DNA from: Cephalopachus bancanus
Lineage: Eukaryota > Chordata > Mammalia > Primates > Tarsiidae
Direction: 5' to 3'
Assembly: GCA_027257055.1 (NCBI GenBank)
Contig: JAPVLO010000990.1
Coordinates: forward strand, 186,001-250,000
DNA: 64,000 nt
Shown one piece after another: positions 23,020 through 34,983 of the stretch. The position numbers were made by a program, and so were the translations under genes. The notes beneath the pieces are model-generated. The model was given only the letters and a program-made list of their open reading frames with translations. It did not search any database and was not told the DNA's origin. Position 1 is the stretch's first letter. Every line of letters begins with the position of its first letter.

Positions 23020-23165
23020 GGGTATTATCTTGTTAAAGCCTCACATTATAAGGCAGGTAGAGTATTATCCTTAATGTATTAAAAAAATGAGACGTGAGAG
23101 GCAGGAAAAGCCTATGCATTGCGGCTTCAAATGCACTAGCTTTAGAAACAGAAGGGTGCAGCTTC
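23020..23165 (+). mobile_element. MIR, diverged
   Basis: Pattern 'taaagcctcacattataagg' followed by 'atgagacgtgagaggcagg' fits the forward MIR core, with weak similarity. Confidence 0.5.
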
Positions 23166-23435
23166 AAAATCTCAGCTTCTCACATGCCTTATTCTGCAAC
23201 TCTGTTGATTTATAATCTATGCCTCCACTGTCCAATACGGTCACCACACGTGGCTACTGAACGCCTGCCATGTGACTGGTCCAATCTGACATGTGCTATG
23301 TCAGATACACCAGATTTCAGGGATGTAGAATAAACAAAAATAATTTAAAATACCTCACTGATTACATGTTGACATGATAGCATTTGGGTTATATTGGGTT
23401 AAGTAAAGTGTACTTTTCCGATTCCTTTCACCTAT

Positions 23436-23460
23436 TCCTTCTTTCCTTCCTTCCTTCCTT
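23436..23460. repeat. (CTTC)n short tract
   Basis: Six impure CTTC/CTTT units before the Alu tail. Confidence 0.8.
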
Positions 23461-23774
23461 TTTCTTTTTTGAGTCGGAGTCTTACTCTGTCATGCAGGCT
23501 GCAGTGTAGTGGCATGATCACGATGATCACAGCTCACAGCAGCCTCGAGCTCCTGGGCTCAGGTGATCCTTCTACCTCAGCATTCTAAGTAGCTGGGACC
23601 ATAGGCACACGACCTTCATGCCTGGCTAATTTTTTGATTTTTAATTTTTTTTTTGGTAGAGACAAGGTTTCGCCAAATTGTCCAGGCCGGTCTTGAACTC
23701 TTAGGCTCAGACAGTCCTCCCACCTCGGCCTCCCAAAGTGATGGAGTTACAGGCGTGAGCCACTGTGCCTGTCC
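23461..23774 (-). mobile_element. Alu dimer
   Basis: Reverse dimer with a small internal duplication ('catgatcacgatgatcacag'), ending 'gccactgtgcctgtcc'. Confidence 0.9.
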
Positions 23775-23866
23775 TCACATGTTCTTTCTACTTCTGTGTG
23801 TATGGCTATTAGGAAGTTTAAGATTACATATGTGGCTTGAATTCTGTTTTTCTTGGACAGGGTTGC

Positions 23867-24290
23867 TCTATAGGAAGAGAGAGAGAAAAGGTCAGCATTG
23901 GGGTAAGCCAGTCCCGTGGACAACCTCCCAGGTCTGTCTCCGAGTTGGAGGGACTGATGGGGAAGTGATTCCTTAGAATTAAGCAGCAGATGGGCTCAAA
24001 CACTAAACGCAGCAGTGCTCTTTGAATTGGAGGGGAGAGCATAGGGTCCCAGCACTGCCTGCTGGCCTGCCACTTCTGGTGTGACTACATCTTCGCAGCT
24101 GGGTTCTCCTCTGGCTTCTGAGATTTGGGGTTCCTTGGTGGGTCTAGTTGCCAAGAGTTGGTGGAAACTGCAGCGAGCAGCTGAGATAAATGACCCCCAA
24201 GAGGGTACAGGGGTAGCATGAAACACAGCTCTGTGGCGTTTGGACAACCTCCCAACACAGTTCAGAAGGGTTTCTAACCTTCCCAAGATG
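23867..24290. other. Unassigned sequence
   Basis: The 149-codon - strand ORF (23996-24445) overlaps an old repeat and the next Alu start, and has no recognised domain. Confidence 0.35.
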
Positions 24291-25060
24291 GTCGTTGTAT
24301 GCTGGGCTCCCAGGAAGCAGTCTCTAAGGTGGAGTTGGTGTGTAGGAGGTTTATTAGGGAAGGCCCATGGGATCCACAACTGAGAAAGGGAAGCGAGAAA
24401 GCAGGAGTGGGCAGAAGAAGAAGCTGGTGGGGCACGGTGGCTCACACCTGTAATCCTAGCACTTTGGGAGGCGGAGGCGAGAGGACTGTCTGAGCCCAGG
24501 GGTTCAGGATCAGCCTGGGCAACTTGGCGAGATCTCGTCTCTACAATAAATCAAGAAAAATCAGCCGTATGTGGTGGCATACACCTGTAGTTCCATTGGA
24601 AGGATGAGGAGGAAGGATCGCCGGAGCCCAGCAGGTCAAGGCTGCTATGGCTGTGAGCGTGCCACTGCACTCCAGCCTGGGTGACAGAGTGAGACTCCAA
24701 CTCAAAAAAATAAAAATAAACATGAAAAGCTGAGCTGCGATGCAGCCTTTAGGGAGCCTTCACCCACTCTATGGGAATTTGGAAAAAATTGAATGACCCT
24801 TGGTGGTGTCGCAAGGTGAGGCGAGAGGACTGAGCCTTAATCAGCCATTGGATGTGGCTCCCTCAGGAAAAGGCATGGCCCTGGAGGGAACATCTTTCTA
24901 AGGCAGTTTCCTGATGGTAGGGGGTGTCTGTTGGTGGCACTTCTCCAGGCTAGAAGTCCTTCATTCCTGAAGCAGTCTGAATCTAGGTCACTTAAGCCCT
25001 TGTCCAGCACTGATTCTCTCACCTGCCCAACCAGTGGACCCAAGTGGCTATTCAGAACAG
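24291..25060 (+). mobile_element. Old LTR-like repeat family copy, split by an Alu
   Basis: Starts 'tgctgggctcccaggaagca', 'gtgtgtaggaggtttattag'. The same family recurs near 30620, 40735, 55085, 57375 and 61985-62440 (reverse). It looks like an ERVL-group LTR such as LTR33; the name is tentative, while the recurrence is visible. Confidence 0.45.
24426..24720 (+). mobile_element. Alu dimer
   Basis: Starts 'ggtggggcacggtggctcac', ends in an A/T-rich tail. A deletion removes part of the right-arm start ('agttccattggaaggatgag'). Confidence 0.9.
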
Positions 25061-25070
25061 GACATTTCAT

Positions 25071-25355
25071 TTTTTTAATTAAAATTTTTTGAGTTGGAGT
25101 TTCACTCTGTAACCCAGATTGTGCAGTGGCACAATCCTGGCTCACTGCAGTGTTGACCTCCTAGGCTCTGGTGATCCTTCCGCTTCAGCCTCCCGAGTAG
25201 CTGGGACTACAGGCACACATCACCTCGTCTGCTGAATTTCTTTGATTTTTTTGTGGAGACCAGGTCTTGCTATGTTGCCTAGGCTGGTCTTGAACTCCTG
25301 GGCTCAAGCAATCCTCCCACCTCGGCCTCCCAGATGTGAGCCACCACACCCTGCC
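25071..25355 (-). mobile_element. Alu dimer
   Basis: Reverse copy. Flanks caggacatttcat and caggactttttat mark a decayed target duplication. A deletion lies near its 5' end ('cctcccagatgtgagcc'). Confidence 0.85.
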
Positions 25356-25371
25356 TAGCAGGACTTTTTAT

Positions 25372-26050
25372 ATAAGACAGAGCAGAATAATCAGAGGAAA
25401 CAGGCTGCGAGGTTTCTGATTCTGCTTCTCTTTGTAGAAGTGCCTATTGTCCCATGGGATGTGTCAACCCTGGAGCGGTCAAGGATCAAGGGAGGTTTAC
25501 TAAGTGTGCAGCCAAGATCTGCTGTGAGTGTGGGCCAGTGACCTCCGCTGTGTCCTCTTACACCAATGGAATCCTCAACCTCAGCCAGCAGCATCATTAG
25601 TCTGAGAAGACTTACCACCCAGCAAAGACAAACATGTTTGTCTCAACCACCAGACAGGCAGGAGCTCCAGCATTTGCACACTCAAGAGAGTACCATGGCT
25701 GCTCTTGGGCTGTGCCCTTAGCCCTCTAAGTGTTAGCATGGTTTTCCAGCAAAGAGCCCCCCACTAATAAGTCAAGGACACGTTCAGGTCAAGGGCCCTC
25801 AGTGATGGCAAAGCCCTTCAAAGATGTCAAGAAGGAGGCCAGTTCTGGTGGCTGCCCTGTGCTTCCTGGGCATATGTTCTGAGCGGGAGGTGCCGGAGAA
25901 AAAGGCTGCCGAAATCTTGGGGAGGTGGGAGGGAAGGGGGCGACAGTGTTGAACGCCAGTTTAGAAAATGGAAGACTAGATCCTGCAAGACCAACTCTTC
26001 TATTTCTGTCATTGTCTTTCTTAGGCAAGTTGTTCCTTTTTCTAACAGCT
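25372..26050. other. Unassigned sequence
   Basis: No gene recognised. Overlapping ORFs at 25789-26055 (-) and 25925-26185 (+) are mutual shadows without domains. Confidence 0.35.
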
Positions 26051-26815
26051 AACACAGGAGTAATTCAGCCTTCGCAGGGCCCCAGCGAAACCAGATGGAA
26101 CCATATCTCTCTCAGACAGGCGGGAGTGGAGCTGGTTTTTCAGATAAAGCTCTGTATACAGAGCCCCAAACTAGGGGTTTGGTGAAATGTACAAGAAATA
26201 GACGCCGGGTAATGAAAGTTCCAAGCAGAGCAGCACATAATCAGGCAATTATTGAACTAAGACTATAGCTTTAAGTCCTGAGACTTCTGAGTCAGAAAAT
26301 TCTTCTAATAATAGTTAATAAGAACATAATCCTTAACTATAAGAAGCAGGAAAGTTGTCTAGAAGACGAACTGCAGGCTACGGCTGAGTTAACAAACAAA
26401 AACGCAGATTTGTGACGACTTTAACCAAAAAGAATGGAACAATAGTAAGTGCACTGAGGCTTGGCAAAGGGGAGAAGGCACCGGCAGGAAACATGAAAAA
26501 CCCGCTTTGCCTTGATTAGTTCTTAATGAGTTTTCGACGGAATGAAGGGACCATTCTTTCACCGCCATCTTGTGGCGGAATACAGAACTGCAGCCCACTT
26601 CGATGGGTCATCCCCCTCCCGTTTTTCTATTTGCCAACATTCTTGTGCCTCAATCCCCCGCGTGGGAGCCGACTGATTGAACGTGCCCCACCGTTTCACC
26701 TCTGTGAATTGCAAGTCCCAGCTTTATTACACGATAGAACCATAGCCTTTTTCCTCAGTCCTTTCTTCTCCCTATCAAGAACCTCCTAGCGTGACCCGCT
26801 GTGGAAATGTGTGTG
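26051..26815 (+). mobile_element. LTR-like sequence, probably endogenous retrovirus class I
   Basis: Contains 'caccgccatcttgtggcgga', a block of C-rich promoter-like sequence and 'ctccctatcaagaacctcct' near the end. The texture suggests a retroviral LTR, but I cannot name the family. Confidence 0.3.
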
Positions 26816-26999
26816 GTGTGTACCACACATGTCAGGGTGACATCAGCCGAGGTCCCAGGCTTTGTGGGGTCTGGGAATTCTACAATTTTGGCGTTCCACT
26901 TTAAGTAAAAGAATATAAGGTTCCAGGTACAAATTAAAGTATAACAAGAAATCACAAGAATTCTGAATTTCGAAGAGTTGACAAATACCCTAAACCTCA

Positions 27000-28041
27000 C
27001 AAAATTCAGACAATGGAACATAATATTTTGTACTCATTAACTGCCTAACACACCCCTATGGTACTTTTGATCTTACCAGTTTTGGCTCCATACTGGTTGA
27101 ATGATTTTTGGTTAGATCAAAAAATTTTAAAAATTATATTTATTATATTAAAACAGATAAATATATTTTATATAATATATAATCTCTATATAATATATTA
27201 TATTATATATAATAGATATGATTTATAATAATATATATAAAGTTAATATGAAATTAAAGCATAGAAGAGCAATTCAAATGCCTTCTTACATCTCCACTAC
27301 ATTGTACCGGGCTACCTAATTATGTAATCGAATTACTCTTATGGGATAAAAATTGACTCGATGATAAATATGTTTCTTTAGGGCATTTTGCTGTGTCAGT
27401 GGCAATTTTGCCTGCCGTTTCATCTGGAACTGCCAGACTTCATCAGGACAAGGGACATCAGGTACTCCAAGATGTGGTCCAATTCACTGGGCTGGATAAA
27501 ACATGTGACTTACATACATACCTACCCCCTGCTTGTTGTGTTGCTATAGATTTGTGCCCTACAAACCAGGAATTCTAATCAATTCTGTTTCACATACATT
27601 CCATCAGAAAAGAAAAATATATGGTACATTCACAATTGTATAGATTTCATCGCTGAATATATTCCCGGCAGGAGAGCATTTCCGTTTTGTCTAGGCTTGG
27701 ATGAGAACTGAATTCCCTGCTTAGAATTGTTCATGTCTGATGAGTGGAAGAATTTTCCACAGAACAGCTTCTGACTCCATACCTTTCAAACCTTGTTTCT
27801 GCTCCAGTACCCGTATACTTCTTGTTCTGGTCACCGTAGGATGTGTTTACATTGAGAGCTAACCTATGGGTCTGACTCTTCATGTTCTGTTACCTGGAGA
27901 GTCAACCCAGTGGGTGGTGAGAGTTTCCTGGAAGCTGTTCCTATGCTGGGATGGCTAGCAATGTCTTGAAAGCACACACAAAATATCCCACTAAGCCCAA
28001 ATTAAATATATCCTCAACTCACCTTCCCCTTAGTTGGATCT
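27000..28041. other. Unassigned sequence with an AT-rich block
   Basis: No gene or named repeat recognised. The AT-rich block at 27118-27242 is listed on its own. Confidence 0.35.
27118..27242. repeat. AT-rich low-complexity block
   Basis: Nearly pure A/T with many TATA/ATAT steps and short self-complementary runs. Confidence 0.9.
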
Positions 28042-28055
28042 AAAAAAATTCTCCT

Positions 28056-28344
28056 GGCCAGGCATGGTGCTCAAGCCTGTAACCCCAGCACTTTGGAAGG
28101 CCGAGGTGAGTGGATTGCCTGAGCCCACGGGTTCAAGAACAGCCCGGGCAACTTGGTGAGACCTCGTCTCTACAATAAATCAAAAATGAGCCAGGCGTGG
28201 TAGTGTGCACCTGTAGTTCCGGCTACTCAGAAGGCTGAGGCGGAAGGATCGCCGGAGCCCAGCTGGTTGACGCTGGGGTGGCCGTGAGTGTGCCACTGCA
28301 CTCCAGTCTGGGAGATGGAGTGAGACTCCAAGTCAAAAAAAAAA
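28056..28344 (+). mobile_element. Alu dimer with target duplication
   Basis: Starts 'ggccaggcatggtgctcaag'. The flank aaattctcct lies at 28046-28055 and again at about 28343-28352, merging with the A tail. Confidence 0.9.
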
Positions 28345-28352
28345 ATTCTCCT

Positions 28353-28571
28353 AGCTACTGCAGTGCTACCTGATCTGAGGATAAGTATGGCCACCAGAAA
28401 GGAAGAGTGAAAGGAGACAGACAGATATATAAGCAAGGTACATTCTTCCTTCAAGGATCTTGCAGACCAGTAGAGCATTTAAAGATGGCATGTAAGCAGC
28501 TGGAGTACAAACCACAAAGTGATGAGGGGCCTTGAAAAGGGTAAAGATAAGCAACAGCAAAAACAATAATT
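28353..28571. other. Unassigned spacer
   Basis: Nothing recognisable. Confidence 0.4.
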
Positions 28572-28600
28572 AAAAAGCTAACAATCGTTGAGTGGTTAAT
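28572..28600 (+). mobile_element. MIR, 5' piece, split by an LTR
   Basis: The phrase 'aaaagctaacaatcgttgag' is MIR sequence that resumes at 29018 after the LTR. Confidence 0.65.
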
Positions 28601-29017
28601 GCTATGGTTTGAATGTATCACCCAAATTCATGTGCTGGAAACCTAATCCCTATGCAACAGTGTTGGGAGGTGGCGCCTTTTGGGAGGTGTCTAGGTCATA
28701 TCTGTCTGTCTCATAAATGCATTAATGGATTAATGCCCTTATAAAAAGGGCTATGGGAGTGGGTTCCTCTCTCCTCTTCTGCCCTGTGAGGACACAGAGT
28801 TACACAGAGTTCATGCTTTCTGCCTCGTAAAACACAGCATCCTCCTCTCTGGAGGACACAACAACAAGGCGCCATCTTGAAACCAGAGACCAGACCTGCC
28901 CCGATGTCTTGATCTTGGACTTCCCAGCTTCCAGAACTGCAAGAAATAAATTTCTGTTTTTTATAAATTAACCAGTATGTGGCATTCTGTTACAGAAGCA
29001 CAAAAGGGACTAAGACA
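28601..29017 (+). mobile_element. MaLR solo LTR (MST/MLT1 type)
   Basis: Complete solo LTR from 'tgctatggtttgaatgtatc' through 'ccttataaaaagggctatgg', 'gtcttgatcttggacttccc', 'aactgcaagaaataaatttc' (polyadenylation signal aataaa) to 'agggactaagac'. It interrupts a MIR. Confidence 0.9.
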
Positions 29018-29195
29018 CTTACTATGTGCCATATAGTTTTCTAAGCATTTTACATCTACAGTATCTTTTAAACCTTACAGCAACTCTACCAAGTAGGTAC
29101 CATTATGAACGGCCCACTTTACAGATGCAGAAACTGAGACAATGAGTCATTCAAGGTCACGTGGCTAGTGAAAGGCAGAGCCTGGGAGTGGGGAG
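29018..29195 (+). mobile_element. MIR, 3' piece
   Basis: Continues the MIR: 'acttactatgtgccatatag', 'cactttacagatgcagaaac', 'tcattcaaggtcacgtggct'. Confidence 0.85.
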
Positions 29196-29285
29196 ACTGA
29201 TTGGGGGTGGGGAGGTGGCTTTACCCCAGGGCAGGCCAGTGCTAATGGGGCCTGAATGCAGGAAGGGCAGTGGGGAGACTTACTT

Positions 29286-29574
29286 TTTTTTTTTTTGAGT
29301 TGGAGTCTCACTCTGTCGCCCAGACTGGAGTGCAGTGGCCGCTCCGGCCCACCGCAGCCTCGACCTGCTGGGCTCCGGCGATCCTTCTGCCTCAGCCTTC
29401 CGAGTAGCTGGAACTACAGGCACGCGCTACCACACCCGGCTGATTTTTTGATTTATTGTAGAGATGAGGTCTCACCAAGTTGCCCAGGCGGGTCTCGAAC
29501 CCGCGGGCTCAGGCAATTCACTCACCTCAGCCTCCCAAGGCGCGGGATTACAGGCTGAGCCACTGAGCCCGGCT
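29286..29574 (-). mobile_element. Alu dimer, young group, perfect target duplication
   Basis: Reverse full-length copy with tggggagacttactt at 29271-29285 and 29575-29589 (15 bp, perfect). Confidence 0.95.
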
Positions 29575-29589
29575 TGGGGAGACTTACTT

Positions 29590-30032
29590 GTAAGTGGTTG
29601 GGTGACTCCCTGGTCGCTGGTTTTGGGGATAATCAACAGCGATGCTGTTTGCCGAGATGGGGAATGTAGGAGGAGGATACAGAAAGGAATACAGGAGAAG
29701 CAGGCTCAGAAAAAGGTGAGGTGTTCAATTCCACCAGGTTGACTTGTGTCTGTGGAACATCCACGTAGAGATGGTGGGGGACAGTTGGACGGATGGAGTC
29801 CAGAGCTCAAGAGAGAGACCTGGGCTGGAGACGGGCAGTGTGAGTCATCCAGAGGAATGACTGAGATACCCTGAGCTGTGTTGGGTACAGGAGGAAGCCA
29901 AGCTGTAAACCCCGGGAGTGGGCAGAGGAAGAAGGACAGGCAAAGGAGTGGTCAGAGAGGGAGCAGGAAACCTGGGAAGTTGAGGGAGAAAAGCATTTCA
30001 AAAAGAGCTTGTGGTCATAGTAGTACAAAGTT
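29590..30032. other. Unassigned sequence
   Basis: Purine-rich sequence without a recognised gene or repeat. Confidence 0.4.
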
Positions 30033-30046
30033 TGGATCATCTGGAT

Positions 30047-30348
<302 letters not shown>

Positions 30349-30479
30349 AGGGTCATCTGCGTTTAACAGCGAGAAAGTCCTGGTGTCTGAGTTTGAGATG
30401 TTCCAGTAGCAAACGTCATGACAAGGGCTTGAGAGCAAATAGATTTTAGGAGATGCAGAGAATATGGGTTTGGGAGTGG

Positions 30480-31040
30480 GAAAGTAAGACAGGGGAGGGA
30501 AGGCAGCCCATAAAGGGAGCATCACCAAGCGGGCTCCCATTGCTGGCAACTGGCACTCCATCCCACGGGGCACCTCTGGGAGACAGCGCGGAACACACAG
30601 CTCAGAGTTATCTGTCACAGGCTGGGTTCTCTGGAGGCGGAAGCTGAAATGGAGTTTGGCATGCAAGACAGCTATTAGGAGCAACGTCTGTGGAAGGAGG
30701 CGGAGGAAGCTGTACTGGGCAGAGGGAGGGGTTGAATTGCAAAGCTGGCCTGACAAAGCCTGGAGCAGCCATGGGGGATGCTGCTGTGTGTACGGCCTGT
30801 CCGAGGTGTCCCACAGGGGGATGAAATGACCAGTCACTGGATGTGGGCTACCCCGGGAAGGAGGTGCCTCGGGGCCAGGTGGTTCTCAGCAGCCGGATGG
30901 AGGCTGTTGGCTGACAGCTGGGGCAACAGTTCCCTCCTTGAAGAGGGACCTGGGAGTACATCACCGTGCCCACGTGAGCCCACTTGAGGGTTGAGGAAGT
31001 CACGGTGTCTGTACACCTGAGAGCCATTGGTTGAAGTCAC
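30480..31040 (+). mobile_element. Old LTR-like repeat family copies
   Basis: A 3' part ('gcagcccataaagggagcat', 'cactccatcccacggggcac') is followed by a new start ('gctgggttctctggaggcgg', 'ggcatgcaagacagctatta'). Two copies of the family may lie head to tail. The 185-codon - strand ORF (30280-30837) crosses an Alu end and this repeat, and is chance. Confidence 0.4.
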
Positions 31041-31730
31041 CTGGGGTGTGGTGATTCCCAGCTCTGCCTGCCCGATGGACACACAGCGGCAGAGCTCTGT
31101 GGCTTCAGGTGGACACCAGCAGTCGGAAGCAAAAGAGGAGACTGGTCTGGAGATGAGGGTGGGGGCACCAACTGGTGGAAGAGGGCAGTGTGAGTGAAGT
31201 ACTGCAGGTAAGGCGGGAGCTAGCTGTGGTTTTGTCTCTGCTATGTGCCCTTGATTTCCGGGGCGTGGCTGATTGATTCCTGGGAGGACACCTGACCCAC
31301 ACTGGACCAATCAGAACGCTTCCTTGGGATTTTCAAACCGAAACTACAGGAAGCAAGCAAGATGAACCTTCCCTGTGGGTGGGAGGCACGGGATAGAAGG
31401 CTCTGGAGCAGTTTGGAGTCACGTGGTGGAAAGAATCGCATCACTCCAAAGAGAGTAGCGGAGAGAAGGGAGTGCGGGGGCCACAGGATAAAAGTCTCAG
31501 AGGTCCTGGTGGCCCAGCTGCAACCCTTCCTTTCCTTCCTCCCCACAGCACTGAGAGATGAGAGATTCCCAGCATCCTGCCAACAAAACCCCCACCATGC
31601 TAGGCAAGGCTGGGTTGAGTTTCCGGTCTTGGAGGGGCGAGCTGACCAGTAGAGAAAAAGAATGAGTGGGATGGAAGGAAACACTGTGAGTGCAGATGAT
31701 TTCCCAGAGCAGACATGAAGGAGGAGGAAG
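31041..31730. other. Unassigned sequence
   Basis: No gene recognised. The 194-codon - strand ORF (31241-31825) is kept open partly by the GA tract beside it and shows no domain. Confidence 0.35.
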
Positions 31731-31734
31731 GGGG

Positions 31735-31771
<37 letters not shown>

Positions 31772-31800
31772 AGGGAGGGAGGGAGGAAAGGAGGGAAGGA
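31731..31800. repeat. (GA)n and GGA-rich microsatellite
   Basis: G tract, then about 14 GA dinucleotides, then GGGA/GGAAA units. Confidence 0.95.
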
Positions 31801-32928
31801 AAATGCAGAAACTAGATGAGAACACAGGGTCAAGGAAGGGTTTTTATTTTATTCTATTTTTTTAAGATGTGGAAAACTTAAACATGTTTATGTGCTAAGG
31901 GTAAAAAGCCAGTAAAAGCAGCATAAATCATAACAATAGAATGTACTAAAATGAGGTCTAGATACAAAGCTATAAAAGTCTTAAAGATAAAGAAAATATG
32001 CCCTCAATAAAAAGGAGAAAAAGCGAAGGAACAGAACCCGTTCAAAGAAAAGCAAGTGTGGGTTGACACAGCTGCCACATGGTCCTGGGCAAAGGCTCAC
32101 TCTGGGGTCAGAGAACAGTTCGAAGTCCCGAACTTCTTGTTTCTTTCAGCTCCTGGGGGTCATCCAGGGCATGCGAGAGGGGCCCTTTAGAAGCAGCTAC
32201 CTGTGATGAGGATGTGACTTGTCCTCTCAGTCCAGTCCACAGAGCCTTGGGTCTTGACCAGTGGGGGAGGGGCTTCTGGAGAGTATAAGATGGAAGACGC
32301 AGGAGAGGAAGGAGCAGTCGGCTGGGTCAAGGTCCCCACAGCAGGGAGAGGTGGTGTTCAGAGTACAAGGGAGAAATCAGCCTCCGATGAGATGAGGCCC
32401 GTGGCCATGAGCAAGAGGGAAGGGAGAAAATGTGTGTGTTGGTGGCCCGGAGGGCAGGAATAGGACTCCCGTTTTCTCTGTAAAGTCAAAAGCAAGGGCA
32501 TCTTCCGAGAGTGATTGGGAATGGGTTAAATGTATTAGTTAGGAAGGATTTTGACTTCAAGCCATGGAACACCAAACTAACAGTGGCTTAAACCTTTACT
32601 GCTTAGCTAGTGAGAGGTCTAGAGGTAGGCAGTTTGAGGGTTTGTCCACAGTTCATTGATTGCATCAAGAACTTGGCTCTGTTAGCCACTCTGCTGTGCT
32701 ACCCTTAACTTTTTCTCCCCATGCTTGACACCCCGTGGTGTCAGAATGGCTGCTGCAGCTCCAAGGCATTGAGCACCTGTTTAGGAGAGGAAGTTGTGGA
32801 CTGTCAGGCAATGAGAAAACTTCTTCCCACTGCTCTCACTTCTTACTAGGAAGAAAAATTCTCTTCAGGAGGCTTCCAGTAGACTTCTTCTTATTAGCCA
32901 AAGCAGGATTGCAAGCCCATCATAGACT
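31801..32928. other. Unassigned sequence
   Basis: A-rich first part, G-rich middle. The part from about 32530 looks like an old interspersed repeat ('gtattagttaggaaggattt') interrupted by the next Alu and resuming at 33214. No gene seen. Confidence 0.3.
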
Positions 32929-32929
32929 A

Positions 32930-33213
32930 TATATTTGAGTCAGAGTCTCACTCTGTCATCCAGGCTGGACAGCCAGTGGCACACTCATGGCCACCACAGC
33001 CTCAACCTGCTGGGCTCAGGCTATTCTTCCACCTCAGCCTTCCAAGTAGTTGGAACTACAGGTGTGTGCCACTATGCCTGGCTAATTTTTTGATTTATTG
33101 TACAGATGAGGTCTTGCCAAGTTGCCCAGGCTGGTCTCGAACCCCTGGGCTTAGACAATCCTCTTGCCTCTGCCAAAGTGCTGGGATTACAGGCATGAGT
33201 CACCGTGCTTGGC
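32930..33213 (-). mobile_element. Alu dimer
   Basis: Reverse copy lacking a clear T tract ('tatatttgagtcagagtctc'), with a 10-base loss near the 5' end ('cttgcctctgccaaagtgct'). Confidence 0.85.
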
Positions 33214-33652
33214 GGGCATATTACCTGAAGCTAAGAGATCTTTGCCTAATCCCCAAACAAAATTGGATTCTGTAAGCAGAAAAGAGGTGAGGGGATGCCT
33301 TGGATAGACAGCCCTAGGGTCTGCTACAATGAAGTAGGGAGCTCCGGTGGAGAGAAAATGCTTTTAAATAGCCAGGGGAGAAAAAGGAGAGAAGTACAGC
33401 TACCCCAGAGTAGTTTCCAGCTGGGATGCAAGGCCCCACGTGAGGGGGCAGCACAACCCTGGGAAAGGTCATCGATGCTGATCTCTTTCAGGTACCACCC
33501 AAACCTTGCAAGATGGAATGATCCAATTCCAAATAGAATCCACTGGCCTGGTCATTGTGTATGACCAACACTCAGGGTCTGGTTACAGGAAAAAGAATCA
33601 TTCCAGCTATTTTAGGCAAAAAGATATTTAATTCAGGGTATCATGTCTTAGT
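33214..33652. other. Unassigned sequence
   Basis: No gene recognised; likely continuation of old repeat sequence from before the Alu. Confidence 0.35.
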
Positions 33653-34022
33653 CTGTTCAGATTGCTAGAACAAAATACCATAGACAAGGTAATTTATACA
33701 CAATAGAAATTTATTTCTCACAGTTCTGGAGGCTGGGAAATCCAAGATCAAGGCTTTGGCAGAATCAGTGTCTGGTGAGGACTCACTTCCTGGTTCAAAG
33801 ATGGTATCTTCTCACTCTATCCTCACATGGCAGAAGGGGTAAGCCAGCCCTCTGGAGTCTGTTTTATGAGGGCAGTAATTCCACTCATGAGGGTTTCTTC
33901 CTCATGACCTATCACCTCTCAAAGACCCTACCTCCTAATACTATCAACTTAAGGGCTGGGATTTCAACATATGAATTTTGGGGAAAAACAGACTTTTTGT
34001 TTTCTATGTGCATTCAGTCTCT
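33653..34022 (-). mobile_element. MaLR solo LTR (MLT1/MST type)
   Basis: Reverse LTR: 'gtcttagtctgttcagattg', 'aatttatttctcacagttct', 'cttctcactctatcctcaca', 'acatatgaattttggggaaa', each in the order of a reversed MLT1. Confidence 0.9.
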
Positions 34023-34658
34023 TGAAATTGGGCATTTGAAAAGTTGATGTAAGAAAGGGAGGATCAGACTTTGGGCTGCTCTACAAGAATGACTCTCAGA
34101 ATGACAGCACGGGACTACTGGATTTCCAGGGAAGCTACTGTACCTATACCTCAGTCAAGAAGGTGAGAATTAGAAGGCTCTATGGGAACTGATAACTTCA
34201 AGAACATGCTGCTTTAGCTGGGATCTAGGGATCAGGAAGACACTTAGGCTGAGCCACAATTGCCAAATGATACTCAGCGGGCTGGTGTTGGAGACTGGAA
34301 AACTGCCCCCAGAAACTCACTAGCCCTACAATTACACTTGTTGATGGGATATTGCCTCTGCCTTACCCTGCCTTCCAAATCATTCAAAAGAGCATCTAAT
34401 TAGTAGGATCTAATCCACTCCCAGAATGCTAGCTGCAAGGGAGTCTGGCAAGTGTAGATCTTAACTTTCCAAGTTCTGCAGTAGAGGAAAGCACAAAGAA
34501 AAAGCATGGTGGAATGGACGTCAAGAGAGCAGATCTACCATATTCACTATAACTCAAATAACTTTTCCCAATCCTGAGGCTGCTTTCAAGAGCTCTTTCA
34601 TACTTCACATCACATAAAGCTTTGGTGAAGGTTTCTTTCCTTTTTTCTTTTCCTTTTT
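34023..34658. other. Unassigned sequence
   Basis: No gene or named repeat recognised. Confidence 0.4.
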
Positions 34659-34673
34659 AGATGTGGTAAAGAA

Positions 34674-34968
34674 GCCAGGCTCGGTGGCTCAGCCTATAAT
34701 CCTGCTCCTTTGGGAGGCTGAGGTGAGTGGATTGCCTGAGCCCGTGGGTTCGAGACCCACCTGGGCAGGCGAGACCTCATCTCTACAATAAAATCAAAAA
34801 ATTAGCCGGGCATGGTAGCTGGTACCTGTAATTCCAGCTACTCGGAAGGCTGAGGCGGAAGGATCGCCGGAGCCCAGCAGGTTGAGGCTGCGATGGCTGG
34901 GAGCGGCCACTGCACTCCAGTCTGGGTAACACAGTGAGACTCCAAATCAAAAAAAAAAAAAAAAGAAA
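34674..34968 (+). mobile_element. Alu dimer, young group, perfect target duplication
   Basis: Starts 'gccaggctcggtggctcagc'. The direct repeat agatgtggtaaagaa lies at 34659-34673 and 34969-34983 (15 bp, perfect). Confidence 0.95.
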
Positions 34969-34983
34969 AGATGTGGTAAAGAA

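Larger units (their letters stand above)
23227..23866. mobile_element. Short DNA transposon with inverted ends, split by an Alu
   Basis: Left end 'actgtccaatacggtc' and right end 'cttggacagggttg' are inverted copies of a ctgtccaa core. The interior shows 'cacacgtggctactgaac' and 'agattacatatgtggcttga'. This is the build of a non-autonomous mammalian DNA transposon (probably hAT group), carrying an Alu and a CTTC tract in its middle. Confidence 0.65.

Noticed and set aside
31241..31825. 194-codon ORF on the - strand
   Set aside because: Partly a translation of a GA microsatellite (Ser/Leu runs); no domain.
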